Assembly (NCBI RefSeq): GCF_036404135.1
Contig: NZ_DASWPE010000064.1
Location: forward strand, 1-64,000
Direction: 5' to 3'
From: Rhodopseudomonas_A sp036404135
Lineage (GTDB): Bacteria > Pseudomonadota > Alphaproteobacteria > Rhizobiales > Xanthobacteraceae
Length of the DNA stretch: 64,000 nt
Shown one piece after another: positions 33,541 through 44,910 of the stretch (within the stretch, counting starts at the first letter, position 1; each line of letters opens with the position of its first letter). Made by a program: the position numbers and the translations under genes. The notes beneath the pieces were generated by a model. That model was not told where the DNA came from and did no database searches. It saw only the letters and a list, made by a program, of their open reading frames with translations.

Positions 33541-33664
33541 CGTCATTCCGGGGGGCGCCGCAGTCGGCAAAGCTGGCTGGAGCGCAGGCCCGGAATCCAT
33601 ATCCCCTGCGGTGGTTATGGATTCCGGGCTCGCTCGAGCTTGCGCTCTCGCGCCCCGGAATGAC
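33541..33664. repeat. Class B inverted repeat between pimC and pimD
   Basis: Outer ends GTCATTCCGGGG and CCCCGGAATGAC pair; inner CCCGGAATCCAT and ATGGATTCCGGG pair as well. It is one of three copies of this family in the window (also 48582 and 58875). Confidence 0.85.
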
Positions 33665-33684
33665 AGCAATGAACGACGCAGGGA

Positions 33685-34875
33685 TTACAGCCCCAGCACC
33701 GCCTTGCTGATGATGTTGCGCTGGATCTCGTTACTGCCGCCGTAGATCGAGACCTTGCGGTTGTTGAAATACGAAGGCGCGACCTGCGCGGTCCAGTCCA
33801 TCGCCTCGTTGGAGCCATCGTCGCCGTGGACGTCAAACGGTGCGGCAAACGGCCCGATCACGTCCATCAACAATTCGGTGGTGGCCTGCTGGATCTCCGA
33901 GCCCTTGATCTTCAGCACCGAGGACGCCGGATCCGGCTTGCCCTTGCCGTGCTTGCCTTCATTGGCGACGACGCGAAGCTGGGTCAGTTCCAGCGCCTTC
34001 AGCTCGATCTCCACCAGCGCCAGCTTCTCGCGGAATTTCTGATCCGCGATCACCGGCTGGCCGCCGGCCTCGACCTTGGCGGCGAGCTCCTTGATGCGCT
34101 TGATGCGCTCCTTGGAGACGCCGACCCGGGCGATGCCGGTGCGTTCATTGCCGAGCAGGAATTTGGCGTAGTCCCAACCCTTGTTCTCCTCGCCGACCAG
34201 GTTTTCCAGCGGCACCTCGACGTCGTCGAAGAACACCTCGTTGACCTCGCTGGAGCCGTCGATGGTCTGGATCGGCCGCACCGTGATGCCCTTGCTCTTC
34301 ATGTCGATCAGGATGAAGGAGATGCCGGACTGTTTCTTGGCGGCGGGATCGGTGCGGCACAGACAAAAGATCCAGTCGGCGTATTGCGCCAGCGTGGTCC
34401 AGGTCTTCTGGCCGTTGACGATGTAGTGGTCGCCCTTCTTCTCGGCCTTGGTCTTCAGCGAGGCGAGATCAGAGCCGGAGCCGGGCTCGGAGAAGCCCTG
34501 GCACCACCAGTCGTCGACATTGGCGATGCGCGGCAGGAAGCGCTCTTTCTGCGCGTCGTTGCCGAAGGTGTAGATCACCGGGCCGACCATCGAGACGCCG
34601 AACGCCAACGGCGCCGGCGCCGGCGCCATCTGCAGTTCCTCGTTGAAGATGTAGTCCTGCACCGAGCTCCAGCCGGTGCCGCCATATTGCTTCGGCCAAT
34701 GCGGCACGCCCCAGCCCTTCTGGTTGAGGATGCGCCACCAGTCGACCATTTCCTGTTTGGTCGGGTGGCGGCCCTCCACCAGTTTCTGCCGCAGCGCCGC
34801 CGGCACGTTGTCCTTGAAGAAGGCGCGGACGTCGTCGCGAAACGCCAGTTCGTCCTTGCTGAAACTCAGATCCAT
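33685..34875 (-). CDS. pimC: Pimeloyl-CoA dehydrogenase large subunit (acyl-CoA dehydrogenase)
   Basis: This 396-residue catalytic-type acyl-CoA dehydrogenase introduces the alpha,beta double bond. Landmarks are WCQGFSEPGSGSDLASLKTK (FAD/substrate), VNGQKTWTTLAQYADWIFCL, and the C-terminal SIYGGSNEIQRNIISKAVLG. It starts MDLSFSKDELAFRDDVRAFF at the ATG at 34875. PimC and PimD act as a heteromer on dicarboxyl-CoAs in Rhodopseudomonas palustris; here they are separated by a 195-base gap holding a class B hairpin. Confidence 0.92.
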   Translation of the reverse strand: MDLSFSKDELAFRDDVRAFFKDNVPAALRQKLVEGRHPTKQEMVDWWRILNQKGWGVPHWPKQYGGTGWSSVQDYIFNEELQMAPAPAPLAFGVSMVGPVIYTFGNDAQKERFLPRIANVDDWWCQGFSEPGSGSDLASLKTKAEKKGDHYIVNGQKTWTTLAQYADWIFCLCRTDPAAKKQSGISFILIDMKSKGITVRPIQTIDGSSEVNEVFFDDVEVPLENLVGEENKGWDYAKFLLGNERTGIARVGVSKERIKRIKELAAKVEAGGQPVIADQKFREKLALVEIELKALELTQLRVVANEGKHGKGKPDPASSVLKIKGSEIQQATTELLMDVIGPFAAPFDVHGDDGSNEAMDWTAQVAPSYFNNRKVSIYGGSNEIQRNIISKAVLGL

Positions 34876-34896
34876 GTCGTCCTCCGTGGTTGTCGC

Positions 34897-35014
34897 CGTC
34901 ACCCTGAGGCGCTGTCGCGCAGCGACAGCCTCGAAGGGCGACGGCCCGTCTTTTCGTTCCTAATCGTCATCCTTCGAGGCTCGCCGCCAGTGCGGCTTCG
35001 CACCTCAGGATGAC
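34897..35014. repeat. Class C inverted repeat between pimB and pimC
   Basis: CGTCACCCTGAGG at the left and CCTCAGGATGACG at the right pair, with inner GCCTCGAAGG and CCTTCGAGGC blocks. It fills the 144-base gap between the two genes. Confidence 0.85.
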
Positions 35015-35019
35015 GGCGC

Positions 35020-36207
35020 CTACTGCACGATCTCGAACAGGCCGGCCGAGCCCATGCCGCCGCCGACGCACATCGTCACCACCGCGTATTTCGCCTTGCG
35101 GCGGCGGCCTTCGATCAGCGCGTGGCCGGCGAGCCGCGCCCCCGACATGCCGTAGGGATGGCCGACCGCAATGGCGCCGCCGTCGACGTTGATCTTGTCC
35201 GGATCGATGCCGAGCTTGTCGCGACAATACAGCACCTGCACCGCAAAGGCTTCGTTGAGCTCCCACAGGTCGATGTCGTCGATCGAAAGCCCGTGGCGCT
35301 TCAAGAGCCGCGGCACCGCGAACACCGGGCCGATGCCCATCTCGTCCGGCTCGCAGCCGGCCGAGACGAAGCCGCGGAAGATGCCGAGCGGCTTCAGCCC
35401 CTTCTTGGCGGCGAGCGTATCGCTCATCACCACGGTGGCGCTGGCGCCGTCGGACAATTGGCTGGCATTGCCGGCGGTGATGGTGAAGCCGTCGCCGCGC
35501 ACCGGCTTCAGCCCGGCCAGGCCTTCGGCGGATGTATCCGGCCGCGGGCCTTCGTCCTGGGTCAGCGTGATGTCCTTGAACGACACCGCACCGCTGACCT
35601 TGTCGACCACGCCCATCTTGGTCGAGATCGGCACGATCTCGTCGCCAAACTTGCCGCCCTGCTGGGCGGCGGCGGTGCGGCGCTGGCTCTCCAGCGAATA
35701 TTCGTCCTGCCGCTCGCGCGAGATGCCGTAGCGCTTGGCGACCACCTCGGCGGTGTCGAGCATCGCCATATAGACCTCGCCCTTGATCGCCTGCAGCGCC
35801 GGATCGACGGCGTGGAAGGTGTTCATCTTGTCGTTCTGCACCAGGCTGATCGACTCGCCGCCGCCGGCCACCGCAATCTCGACGCCGTCGAACAGCACCG
35901 AACGCGCCGCGAGCGCAATCGCCTGCAGCCCGGAGGCGCATTGCCGGTCGATGGTGGTGCCGGCGACCGACACCGGCAGGCCGGCGCGCAACAGCGCCTT
36001 GCGCGCGATGTTGCCGCCGGTGGCGCCCTGCTGCAAGGCCGCACCCATCACCACGTCCTCGACCTCCTTGGGGTCGATGCCGGCGCGCTGCACCGCGTGC
36101 TCGATGGCGTGGCCGAGCAAGGTCGCGCCCTCGGTGGCGTTGAGCGCGCCGCGATAGGCCTTGCCGATCGGGGTGCGCGCGGTGGAAACGATAACGGCCT
36201 CGGTCAT
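35020..36207 (-). CDS. pimB: Acetyl-CoA acetyltransferase (thiolase)
   Basis: This 395-residue thiolase cleaves 3-ketoacyl-CoA at the last step of beta-oxidation. The active-site Cys is in RQCASGLQAI, the second Cys in VVTMCVGGGMGSAG and the catalytic His in GGAIAVGHPYGMSGAR. It starts MTEAVIVSTARTPIGKAYRG. Its ATG overlaps the pimA stop by four bases, so translation is coupled. The product would be acetyl-CoA plus a shortened dicarboxyl-CoA. Confidence 0.93.
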   Translation of the reverse strand: MTEAVIVSTARTPIGKAYRGALNATEGATLLGHAIEHAVQRAGIDPKEVEDVVMGAALQQGATGGNIARKALLRAGLPVSVAGTTIDRQCASGLQAIALAARSVLFDGVEIAVAGGGESISLVQNDKMNTFHAVDPALQAIKGEVYMAMLDTAEVVAKRYGISRERQDEYSLESQRRTAAAQQGGKFGDEIVPISTKMGVVDKVSGAVSFKDITLTQDEGPRPDTSAEGLAGLKPVRGDGFTITAGNASQLSDGASATVVMSDTLAAKKGLKPLGIFRGFVSAGCEPDEMGIGPVFAVPRLLKRHGLSIDDIDLWELNEAFAVQVLYCRDKLGIDPDKINVDGGAIAVGHPYGMSGARLAGHALIEGRRRKAKYAVVTMCVGGGMGSAGLFEIVQ

Positions 36208-37886
36208 GGGCGACCTCCTGTGAGTTGTTGTTGTTTGTTTGGGTGGTTCGGTTGCTTGGACCGCAACTCGTGCCGCGACAATTTACCGACCGCGGTGCGC
36301 GGCAATTCGTCGACGAATTCCAGCGCCGCCGGCAACTCGTGCTTGCCGAGCTTGCCTTCGAGAAATGCCCGCAGCTCGTCGAGGCTGAACGGCGCTGCGC
36401 CGTCGCGCAGCTTGATGAAGGCTTTCGCCGCCTCGCCGCGATAAGGATCGGCAATCCCGATCACGATCACTTCCTGCACGCCGGCATGCTCATAGATCGC
36501 CTGCTCGATCATCTGCGGATAGACGTTGAAGCCACCACAGATGATCATGTCCTTCTTGCGGTCGACCAGATAGAAGTAACCATCCTGGTCCATATAGCCA
36601 ATGTCGCCGGTGAGAAATCGATCGCCGACGAAGCCTTCGGCGGTCTCTTGCGGCCGGTTCCAGTAGCCGCTTGTGACGTTGGGGCCGCGAATCCGCAATT
36701 CTCCGACCTCGCCTGGCGCAAGCGGCTTGCTGGAATCATCCAGCGACACGACGTCGAGCTCGATACCAGGCAGCATCAGCCCGATCGAGCCGGGCTTGTC
36801 CGGGCCTTCGAGTGGATGCGACGAGCCTGGCGAGCAGGTCTCGGTCATGCCCCAGCCGCTCTTCAGTTTGAGGCCGGTCTTGCGCTCGAAGATCTTCGCC
36901 ACCTCGACCGGCAGCGGCGCGCCGCCGGAGCCGCAATTCGCCAGCGACGACAGGTCGCGGCGCTCCAGCGACGGATCGGCCGCGAGCGCGATCCACATCG
37001 TCGGCACGCCGGGAAACACCGTAGCGCGTTTGTCCTCGATGTCGCCGAAGATCGCGGCGGTGTCGAAGCGCTGATGCAGCGAGATCAGGTCGCCGTTAGT
37101 CAGCGAGCGCAACAAGATCACGGTGAGCGCGTAGATGTGAAACAGCGGCAGCACGCAGATCACGCGCTCCACCGTGTTGCGCGCGGCGCGGTCCTTGGCG
37201 CCCCAGCAATTGTAGATCGACACCGCCGCGGTCAAATTGCCGTGGCTCAGCATCGCGCCTTTCGGCAGCCCAGTGGTGCCGCCGGTGTATTGCAGCACGG
37301 CGACGTCGTCGGGCGCAAGCTGCGGCCATGACGGCGGCGGCACGGCGCCCTTGGTGAAATCGGCGTAGCGGATGATGTGCGGATCGTCCGGGACAGCGGC
37401 GTGCGGATTGCCGGCGGCGCCCCAATGCGCGTCGTCGCAGACGATCAGCCGGTCGAGCAGCCCGGCGGCAAGAAACTTCAGCGCCATCGGCAGCAACCCG
37501 GCGAGATCGCTGGTGATCAGGATCCGCGCGCCGGAATCGCTGAGCTTGTGCGACAGCGCGCGTTCGCCGTCGAGCGGCGACAGATGCACGACGCGGGCGC
37601 CGGCCTTCAGCGCGCCGAAGAAATTGATCGGATGATCCGGCAGATTGCCGAGATAGAGCGCGACGGAGCTGTCTTGGCCGTAGCCGGCGCGGATCAGCGC
37701 GGCCGCCGCGGTCTCCGCCTGCGCTTCCAGCTCAGAAAAGCTAATCGCACGGTCGCGAAATTCGAGCGCCGGCCGCGCGCCGTAGCGCAGGGCCGCATTC
37801 GCCAGCAGATCGGGCAGCGTGCCGCGCGCAATCGGCGCGTCCCAGCGCACGCCCTCGGGATAGAATCGCTCGCCGGGATGGGTCAT
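36204..37886 (-). CDS. pimA: Dicarboxylate/fatty acid-CoA ligase
   Basis: This 560-residue AMP-forming acyl-CoA synthetase activates the acid to its CoA ester. The phosphate-binding motif is VLQYTGGTTGLPKGAMLSHG; downstream motifs GWGMTETCSPGS, GYMDQDGYFYLVDRKKDMII and a C-terminal ELPRTAVGKLSRHEL with the catalytic Lys are intact. PimA of R. palustris prefers C7 dicarboxylic and C8-C14 fatty acids; specificity here is by analogy. The ATG at 37886 (MTHPGERFYPEG) is chosen; upstream in-frame sequence is repeat DNA. Confidence 0.9.
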   Translation of the reverse strand: MTHPGERFYPEGVRWDAPIARGTLPDLLANAALRYGARPALEFRDRAISFSELEAQAETAAAALIRAGYGQDSSVALYLGNLPDHPINFFGALKAGARVVHLSPLDGERALSHKLSDSGARILITSDLAGLLPMALKFLAAGLLDRLIVCDDAHWGAAGNPHAAVPDDPHIIRYADFTKGAVPPPSWPQLAPDDVAVLQYTGGTTGLPKGAMLSHGNLTAAVSIYNCWGAKDRAARNTVERVICVLPLFHIYALTVILLRSLTNGDLISLHQRFDTAAIFGDIEDKRATVFPGVPTMWIALAADPSLERRDLSSLANCGSGGAPLPVEVAKIFERKTGLKLKSGWGMTETCSPGSSHPLEGPDKPGSIGLMLPGIELDVVSLDDSSKPLAPGEVGELRIRGPNVTSGYWNRPQETAEGFVGDRFLTGDIGYMDQDGYFYLVDRKKDMIICGGFNVYPQMIEQAIYEHAGVQEVIVIGIADPYRGEAAKAFIKLRDGAAPFSLDELRAFLEGKLGKHELPAALEFVDELPRTAVGKLSRHELRSKQPNHPNKQQQLTGGRP

Positions 37887-37950
37887 GGGTGATGGGCCCC
37901 TTCGACTGCAAGGCGATGGGGTCCATCGACTCCAAGCAGTGCCTCTCTGT

Positions 37951-38262
37951 TCCCTCCCCCCTTGCGGTGGAGGGTTAGGGAGGGGGGTAAGCCACAAGCG
38001 CGGTGCCCGCGGCACCCCCACCCCCGACCCCTCCCCGCAAGGGGGAGGGGAGCAGAGCCGCGGCGACGCGTTGCCCTAACCACTTGCAGGACGAACCCGA
38101 CCCGGAGCGCGGCGAGCCCCCTCGCCCCGCTTGCGGGGAGAGGGTTGGGGTGGGGGGGCGATGCAGCCAGATGAGGCGGCGCGACATATCGCAACGCCCC
38201 CTCACCCGACCGGCTTCGCTTGCGCTGCGCCGGTCGACCTCTCCCCGCACGCGGGGAGAGGT
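37951..38262. repeat. Class D repeats filling the pimF-pimA gap
   Basis: Two hairpin elements lie side by side: 37951-38052 (CCCTCCCCCTTGCGG with GCAAGGGGGAGGGG) and 38113-38262 (CCCCTCGCCCCGCTTGCGGG with CGCACGCGGGGAGAGG). They take up most of the 412 bases between pimF and pimA. No gene was seen in the gap. Confidence 0.75.
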
Positions 38263-38298
38263 GAAGCTGTTCGCGTGGCGGCGTCGGCGAAAGCCCCA

Positions 38299-40395
<2,097 letters not shown>

Positions 40396-40425
40396 GCAAC
40401 TCTCCTTGTGTGTTTGTTTTCGCTT

Positions 40426-40442
40426 ATTCCGCACTGCGAAAT
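40426..40442. promoter_or_regulatory. 17-bp palindrome, likely IclR-type operator
   Basis: ATTCCGCA (40426-40433), central C, TGCGAAAT (40435-40442): 7 of 8 arm positions are complementary. TTCCGCA/TGCGGAA-like palindromes are typical targets of IclR-family regulators. It is 31 bases upstream of the pimF start and about 80 upstream of the regulator gene, so one site could control both directions. Confidence 0.6.
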
Positions 40443-40522
40443 TTAATTCCACATCTTGACAAGGAGGGTTATTTTGAAGAGCGTCGCTTGTCAACGCGGT
40501 CGATACGATCGATAGGACCGGG

Positions 40523-41392
40523 ATGAAACGTCCAGGCAAGAAGGTGGCGACCGATCGCAGCTTCGTCGTCGCGCTGTCCCGCGGCCTCGACGTGCTGCGC
40601 GCATTTCACCCCAATGACGGGCTGCTTGGCAATCAGGAGATTGCCGCGCGCACCAATTTACCCAAGCCGACGATTTCCCGGCTGACCTACACGCTGTGCA
40701 AACTCGGCTATCTGACCCAGGTTCCGCGCTTCGAGAAGTACCAGCTGGCGCCGCCGGCGCTGGCGATCGGCTATGCCGCGCTGGCCAATCTCGGTATTCG
40801 GCATCTGTCGGAACCGTTCCGCGAGGAATTGATGCGGCAGACCGGCGGCGCGGTGGCGATCGGCGGCCGCGACCGCCACAGCATGATCTATTTCGGCCAG
40901 GCGCGCTCCAGCCTCACCGTCGGCGTGCAGCTCGACGTTGGCTCCAGGGTGCCGATCGCCACCACGGCGATGGGGCGGGCCTATATCTGGGCGCTGGCGG
41001 ACGACGAACGCGCGGCGTTGCTGCGCGAGTTGCGCGAGCATTACGGCAGCCGCTTCGCCAAGATGAAGGACGGCATCGAGCGCGCCGGCGAGATGGTCGC
41101 CAAGCGCGGCTTCGCGATCTCGGCCGGCGAATGGCAGGACGACGTCCACGCCGCCGGCGTGTCGCTGAAGCTCAACGACGGCACCGGGCCCTACGCGTTC
41201 AATTGCGGCGCGCCGGCATTCCGTTTCACGGAAGATCGCCTGATCAACGACATCGGCCCGCGCCTGGTGGCGATGGTCCGCAACATCGAGGCGGCGCTCG
41301 GCGGCAACGCGGTGCCGCCGACACGAAAACAAGAAAACAAAAAGACCAAACCGGGAGGAAAAATTGCACGCGTGGTCGAGGGGATCAGATAG
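40523..41392 (+). CDS. IclR-family transcriptional regulator
   Basis: This 289-residue protein has an N-terminal winged helix (SRGLDVLRAFHPNDGLLGNQ, then EIAARTNLPKPTISRLTYTL) and a C-terminal effector domain (VGSRVPIATTAMGRAYIWAL; FAISAGEWQDDVHAAGVSLK). It has an extra basic tail (TRKQENKKTKPGGK). It is divergent from pimF and 60 bases upstream of the transporter genes, so it probably controls both degradation and uptake, with a dicarboxyl-CoA or dicarboxylate as effector (inference). Confidence 0.9.
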   Translation: MKRPGKKVATDRSFVVALSRGLDVLRAFHPNDGLLGNQEIAARTNLPKPTISRLTYTLCKLGYLTQVPRFEKYQLAPPALAIGYAALANLGIRHLSEPFREELMRQTGGAVAIGGRDRHSMIYFGQARSSLTVGVQLDVGSRVPIATTAMGRAYIWALADDERAALLRELREHYGSRFAKMKDGIERAGEMVAKRGFAISAGEWQDDVHAAGVSLKLNDGTGPYAFNCGAPAFRFTEDRLINDIGPRLVAMVRNIEAALGGNAVPPTRKQENKKTKPGGKIARVVEGIR

Positions 41393-41452
41393 CAGGCGGC
41401 GCCTGACCCAGCAGCGCAACGACAGCGGCCGCCCGATCCCGGGCCGGCGCCG

Positions 41453-42253
41453 ATGAACGCGCGGGTCGAGCGCAGCATGCAGGTCGCGCCGCTGCTTGCG
41501 GTGCGCGAGGTCAGCGTGACGTTCGGCGGCATCGTCGCGCTGAACGGCGTGTCGTTCGAGTTGCACAAGAGCCAGATCCTCGGCCTGATCGGGCCGAACG
41601 GCGCCGGCAAGACCACGCTGTTCAACTGCCTGTCGCGGCTGTATCAGCCGAGCCGCGGCGACATCCTGCTCGACGGCGACAGCATCCTGACCCGTCCGGC
41701 GCACCGGATCGCCGAGATCGGCATCGGCCGCACCTTCCAGAACGTCGCCTTGTTTGCCGAACTTTCCGTGCGCGACAACGTCCGGGTCGGCGCGCATGCG
41801 CGCAGCCGCAGCGACATCATCTCGGATTCGCTGCGGCTGCCCTGGGCCCGCCGCGGCGAGGCCAGGCTCAACGGCAAGGTCGACGAGATTCTGGACTATC
41901 TCGAACTCGGCGACGTCGCCGAGGTGACCGTGGCCGGCCTGCCGTTCGGCACCCAGAAACGCGTCGAGCTGGCGCGCGCGCTCGCCGCCGAACCGAAGAT
42001 CCTGCTGCTCGACGAGCCCGCCGGCGGGCTCAACCACGAGGAGGTGGTTTCGCTCGGCGCGCTGATCCGCAAGATCCGCGACGACCTCGGCGTCACCGTG
42101 CTGTTGGTCGAGCATCACATGGGGCTGGTGATGTCGATCGCCGATCACGTGGTGGCTTTGAATTTCGGCAAGAAGCTCGCCGAAGGCCCGCCCGCCGCGG
42201 TGCAGAGCAATCCCGAGGTAATCAAGGCCTATCTCGGGAGCAAAGAGCCGTGA
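41453..42253 (+). CDS. Branched-chain-type ABC transporter ATP-binding protein (LivG-like)
   Basis: This 266-residue ABC ATPase has the Walker A GPNGAGKTTLFN, Walker B KILLLDEPAGGL and signature segment LPFGTQKRVELARAL, where the usual LSxGxQ reads LPFGTQ as in LivG. DHVVALNFGKKLAEG is a typical LivG tail. It is the first of five transporter genes following the IclR regulator and overlaps the next by four bases. In this context the substrate is more likely a dicarboxylic or fatty acid than an amino acid. Confidence 0.92.
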   Translation: MNARVERSMQVAPLLAVREVSVTFGGIVALNGVSFELHKSQILGLIGPNGAGKTTLFNCLSRLYQPSRGDILLDGDSILTRPAHRIAEIGIGRTFQNVALFAELSVRDNVRVGAHARSRSDIISDSLRLPWARRGEARLNGKVDEILDYLELGDVAEVTVAGLPFGTQKRVELARALAAEPKILLLDEPAGGLNHEEVVSLGALIRKIRDDLGVTVLLVEHHMGLVMSIADHVVALNFGKKLAEGPPAAVQSNPEVIKAYLGSKEP

Positions 42254-42960
42254 CGGCGCTGCTCGACGTCAAGGACTTGCGCGCTTATTACGGCGCGGTG
42301 CAGGCGCTGCACGGGCTCGACTTCGCGCTCGACCAAGGCAGCCTCACCGCGCTGCTCGGCGCCAACGGCGCCGGCAAGACCACCACCTTGCGCGCGATCT
42401 GCAACATGGTGCGGTCCACCGGCAGCATCGAATTCGACGGCGCGGCGCTCGCCGGCCGCGCCACCGAAAACATCGTGCGGCTCGGCATCGCCCATGTGCC
42501 GCAGGGCCGCGGCACCTTCGCCTCCCTAAGCGTCGCGGAAAACCTGCAGCTCGGCGCCATCAGCCGCCGCGACCGCGAGATCGCCGCCGACCTTGAGCGG
42601 GTCTACGCGCATTTCCCGGTGCTGAGACAGCGCCACCGCCAGCAGGCCGGCACGCTGAGTGGCGGCGAGCAGCAGATGCTGGCCGTGGCGCGCGCGCTGA
42701 TGCTGCGGCCGCGGCTGATGCTGCTCGACGAACCGTCGTTCGGCCTCGCCCCCTTGATGGTCGCCGAGCTGTTCCGGATTCTCGGCAGGATCAACCGCGA
42801 GGACAAGGTCACCATCCTGGTGGTGGAGCAGAACGCCGAACTGGCGCTGGCGCTCGCCGACCAGGCCTACGTGATCGAGACCGGGCGGATCGTGATGGCG
42901 GGCGCGGCCGCCGCGATCGCCGCGAACCCAGACGTCCGCAAATCATACTTAGGCTATTGA
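42250..42960 (+). CDS. Branched-chain-type ABC transporter ATP-binding protein (LivF-like)
   Basis: This 236-residue second ATPase has Walker A GANGAGKTTTLR, signature LSGGEQQMLAVARAL, and Walker B LMLLDEPSFGLAP, plus the LivF-type GIAHVPQGRGTFASLSV. It starts with a GTG at 42250 inside the end of the preceding gene (four-base overlap), so it is translationally coupled. LivG- and LivF-type subunits form the heterodimeric motor of the importer. Confidence 0.93.
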   Translation: MTALLDVKDLRAYYGAVQALHGLDFALDQGSLTALLGANGAGKTTTLRAICNMVRSTGSIEFDGAALAGRATENIVRLGIAHVPQGRGTFASLSVAENLQLGAISRRDREIAADLERVYAHFPVLRQRHRQQAGTLSGGEQQMLAVARALMLRPRLMLLDEPSFGLAPLMVAELFRILGRINREDKVTILVVEQNAELALALADQAYVIETGRIVMAGAAAAIAANPDVRKSYLGY

Positions 42961-42980
42961 GGGCATTCGAGGGGGCGGCC

Positions 42981-43859
42981 ATGGAGCTATTCACCAACCA
43001 GATCCTGGCCGGCATCGCCACCGGCGCGATCTATGCCTGCATGGCGCTCGCCGTGGTGATGATCTACCAGGCGATCGACCAGCTGAATTTCGCGCAAGGC
43101 GAAATGGCGATGGTCTCCACCTTCATCGCCTGGCAATTGATGCAATGGGGCGTGCCGTATTGGGGCGCCTTCGTGCTGACGCTGGTGGCGTCCTTCGCCG
43201 GCGGCGTCGCGATCGAGCGGGCGCTGTTCAAGCCGCTCGCCAACGCCCCGGTGCTGACCCACGTCGCGGGCTTCATCGCGCTGTTCGCGATCCTCAACAG
43301 CGTCGCCGGGCTGACCTTTGACTTCACCATCAAGCAATTCCCCTCGCCGTTCGGGTCTTCGCCGTTCCTCGGCAGCCGGCTGATCTCGACGCATCAGGCC
43401 GGCATGATCGGCGTCACGCTGGGGCTGTTGCTGCTGCTGTACTTCTTCTTCCAGTTCACGAGGGTCGGCCTCGCCATGCGCGCCGCCGCCAGCATGCCGG
43501 AATCGGCACGGCTGGTCGGCATCAACACCTCCTGGATGGTGGCGCTTGGCTGGGGCATGGCGAGCGCGATCGGCGCGATCGCGGGCATGCTGATCGCGCC
43601 GGTCGTGTTTCTCGAGCCCAACATGATGGGCGGCGTGCTGATCTACGGCTTCGCCGCCGCGGTGCTCGGCGGGTTGTCGAGCCCGTTCGGCGCGGTGGTC
43701 GGCGGCTTTCTGGTCGGCATCTTCGAGAACCTCGCCGGCACCTACATCCCCGGCGTCGGCAATGAATTGAAACTGCCGATCGCGCTGGCGCTGATCGTCA
43801 CGGTGCTGGTGGTCAGACCCAACGGCCTGTTCGGCCGCGCCGTCGTCAAGCGGGTCTGA
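42981..43859 (+). CDS. Branched-chain-type ABC transporter permease (LivH-like)
   Basis: This 292-residue permease has about eight membrane spans. MELFTNQILAGIATGAIYAC, QLNFAQGEMAMVSTFIAW and the EAA-like loop region match LivH. The ATG at 42981 follows GAGGGGG; the longer frame adds eight residues and lacks such a site. It is followed three bases later by the LivM-type gene. Confidence 0.92.
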   Translation: MELFTNQILAGIATGAIYACMALAVVMIYQAIDQLNFAQGEMAMVSTFIAWQLMQWGVPYWGAFVLTLVASFAGGVAIERALFKPLANAPVLTHVAGFIALFAILNSVAGLTFDFTIKQFPSPFGSSPFLGSRLISTHQAGMIGVTLGLLLLLYFFFQFTRVGLAMRAAASMPESARLVGINTSWMVALGWGMASAIGAIAGMLIAPVVFLEPNMMGGVLIYGFAAAVLGGLSSPFGAVVGGFLVGIFENLAGTYIPGVGNELKLPIALALIVTVLVVRPNGLFGRAVVKRV

Positions 43860-43862
43860 GCG

Positions 43863-44879
43863 ATGAGCGCCTTGCAGGACCTCGTCTCCGACGCCCCCGC
43901 CGTCGCCGCGGTGCCGAGGCAGAACATCGCGCTCGGCCGCCTCGCCGCGATCGTCGTCGTGCTGCTGCTGCTCGGCGCGCCGCTGCTGCTGACGAGCTTC
44001 ATCGTCTTCCAGATCACCATGGTGCTGATCTACACCATCGCCATCCTGGGATTGAACATCCTCACCGGCGGCTCCGGGCAGTTCTCGCTCGGCCACAGCG
44101 CGTTCTATGCGCTCGGCGCCTATACGTCGGCGATCCTGATCGAGCATTTCGGCGTCAACTATGCGCTGACGCTGCCGTTGGCCGGCGTGATCTGCTTCGG
44201 CTTCGGCGTCCTGTTCGGGCTGCCAGCGCTGCGATTGAGCGGCGTCTATCTGGCGCTGGCCACCTTCGCACTCGCCACCGCGATGCCGCAGCTTTTGAAG
44301 CTCGGCATATTCGAAACATGGACCGGCGGCGTGCAGGGCCTGGTGGTGACCAAGCCCGACGCGCCGTTCGGGCTGCCGATCGGGCAGGACGTCTGGCTGT
44401 ATTACCTCGCGCTCGGCATCGCGATGGCGATCTACGCATTCGCGGTCAATCTTTTGCAATCGCGCTCCGGCCGGGCGCTGATGGCGATTCGCGACAACGA
44501 GATTGCGGCTGTCGCAATGGGCGTCGACGTGGCGCTGTACAAGACGCTGGCGTTCGGCATCTCGGCCGGCATCACCGGCGTCGCCGGCGGGCTTTCCACC
44601 ATCGCGGTGCAATTCGTGGCGCCCGACAGCTACACCATCCAGCTCGCGATCGCGCTGTTCCTCGGCATGGTGGTCGGCGGCGTCGGCTGGCTGCCGGGCT
44701 CGCTGGTCGGCGCCAGCTTCATCGTCTTCGTGCCCAACATCGCCGAAGGCATCTCCAAGGGATTGTCCGGTGCGGTGTTCGGCGTGATCCTGATCTTGAT
44801 CATCTTCCTATTGCCGCATGGCGCGCAGCAGCTCGCTACGCTGGCGCAGCGCCACATCGATCGACTGCGACGCAAATAG
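43863..44879 (+). CDS. Branched-chain-type ABC transporter permease (LivM-like)
   Basis: This 338-residue permease has LNILTGGSGQFSLGHSAFYA, the LivM signature, and about ten membrane spans. The N-terminal 30 residues before the first span are longer than in LivH. It pairs with the preceding permease to form the channel. The gene is 31 bases upstream of the binding-protein gene. Confidence 0.93.
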   Translation: MSALQDLVSDAPAVAAVPRQNIALGRLAAIVVVLLLLGAPLLLTSFIVFQITMVLIYTIAILGLNILTGGSGQFSLGHSAFYALGAYTSAILIEHFGVNYALTLPLAGVICFGFGVLFGLPALRLSGVYLALATFALATAMPQLLKLGIFETWTGGVQGLVVTKPDAPFGLPIGQDVWLYYLALGIAMAIYAFAVNLLQSRSGRALMAIRDNEIAAVAMGVDVALYKTLAFGISAGITGVAGGLSTIAVQFVAPDSYTIQLAIALFLGMVVGGVGWLPGSLVGASFIVFVPNIAEGISKGLSGAVFGVILILIIFLLPHGAQQLATLAQRHIDRLRRK

Positions 44880-44910
44880 CCGCCAACGAAAACGACCTGG
44901 AGGCCACATC

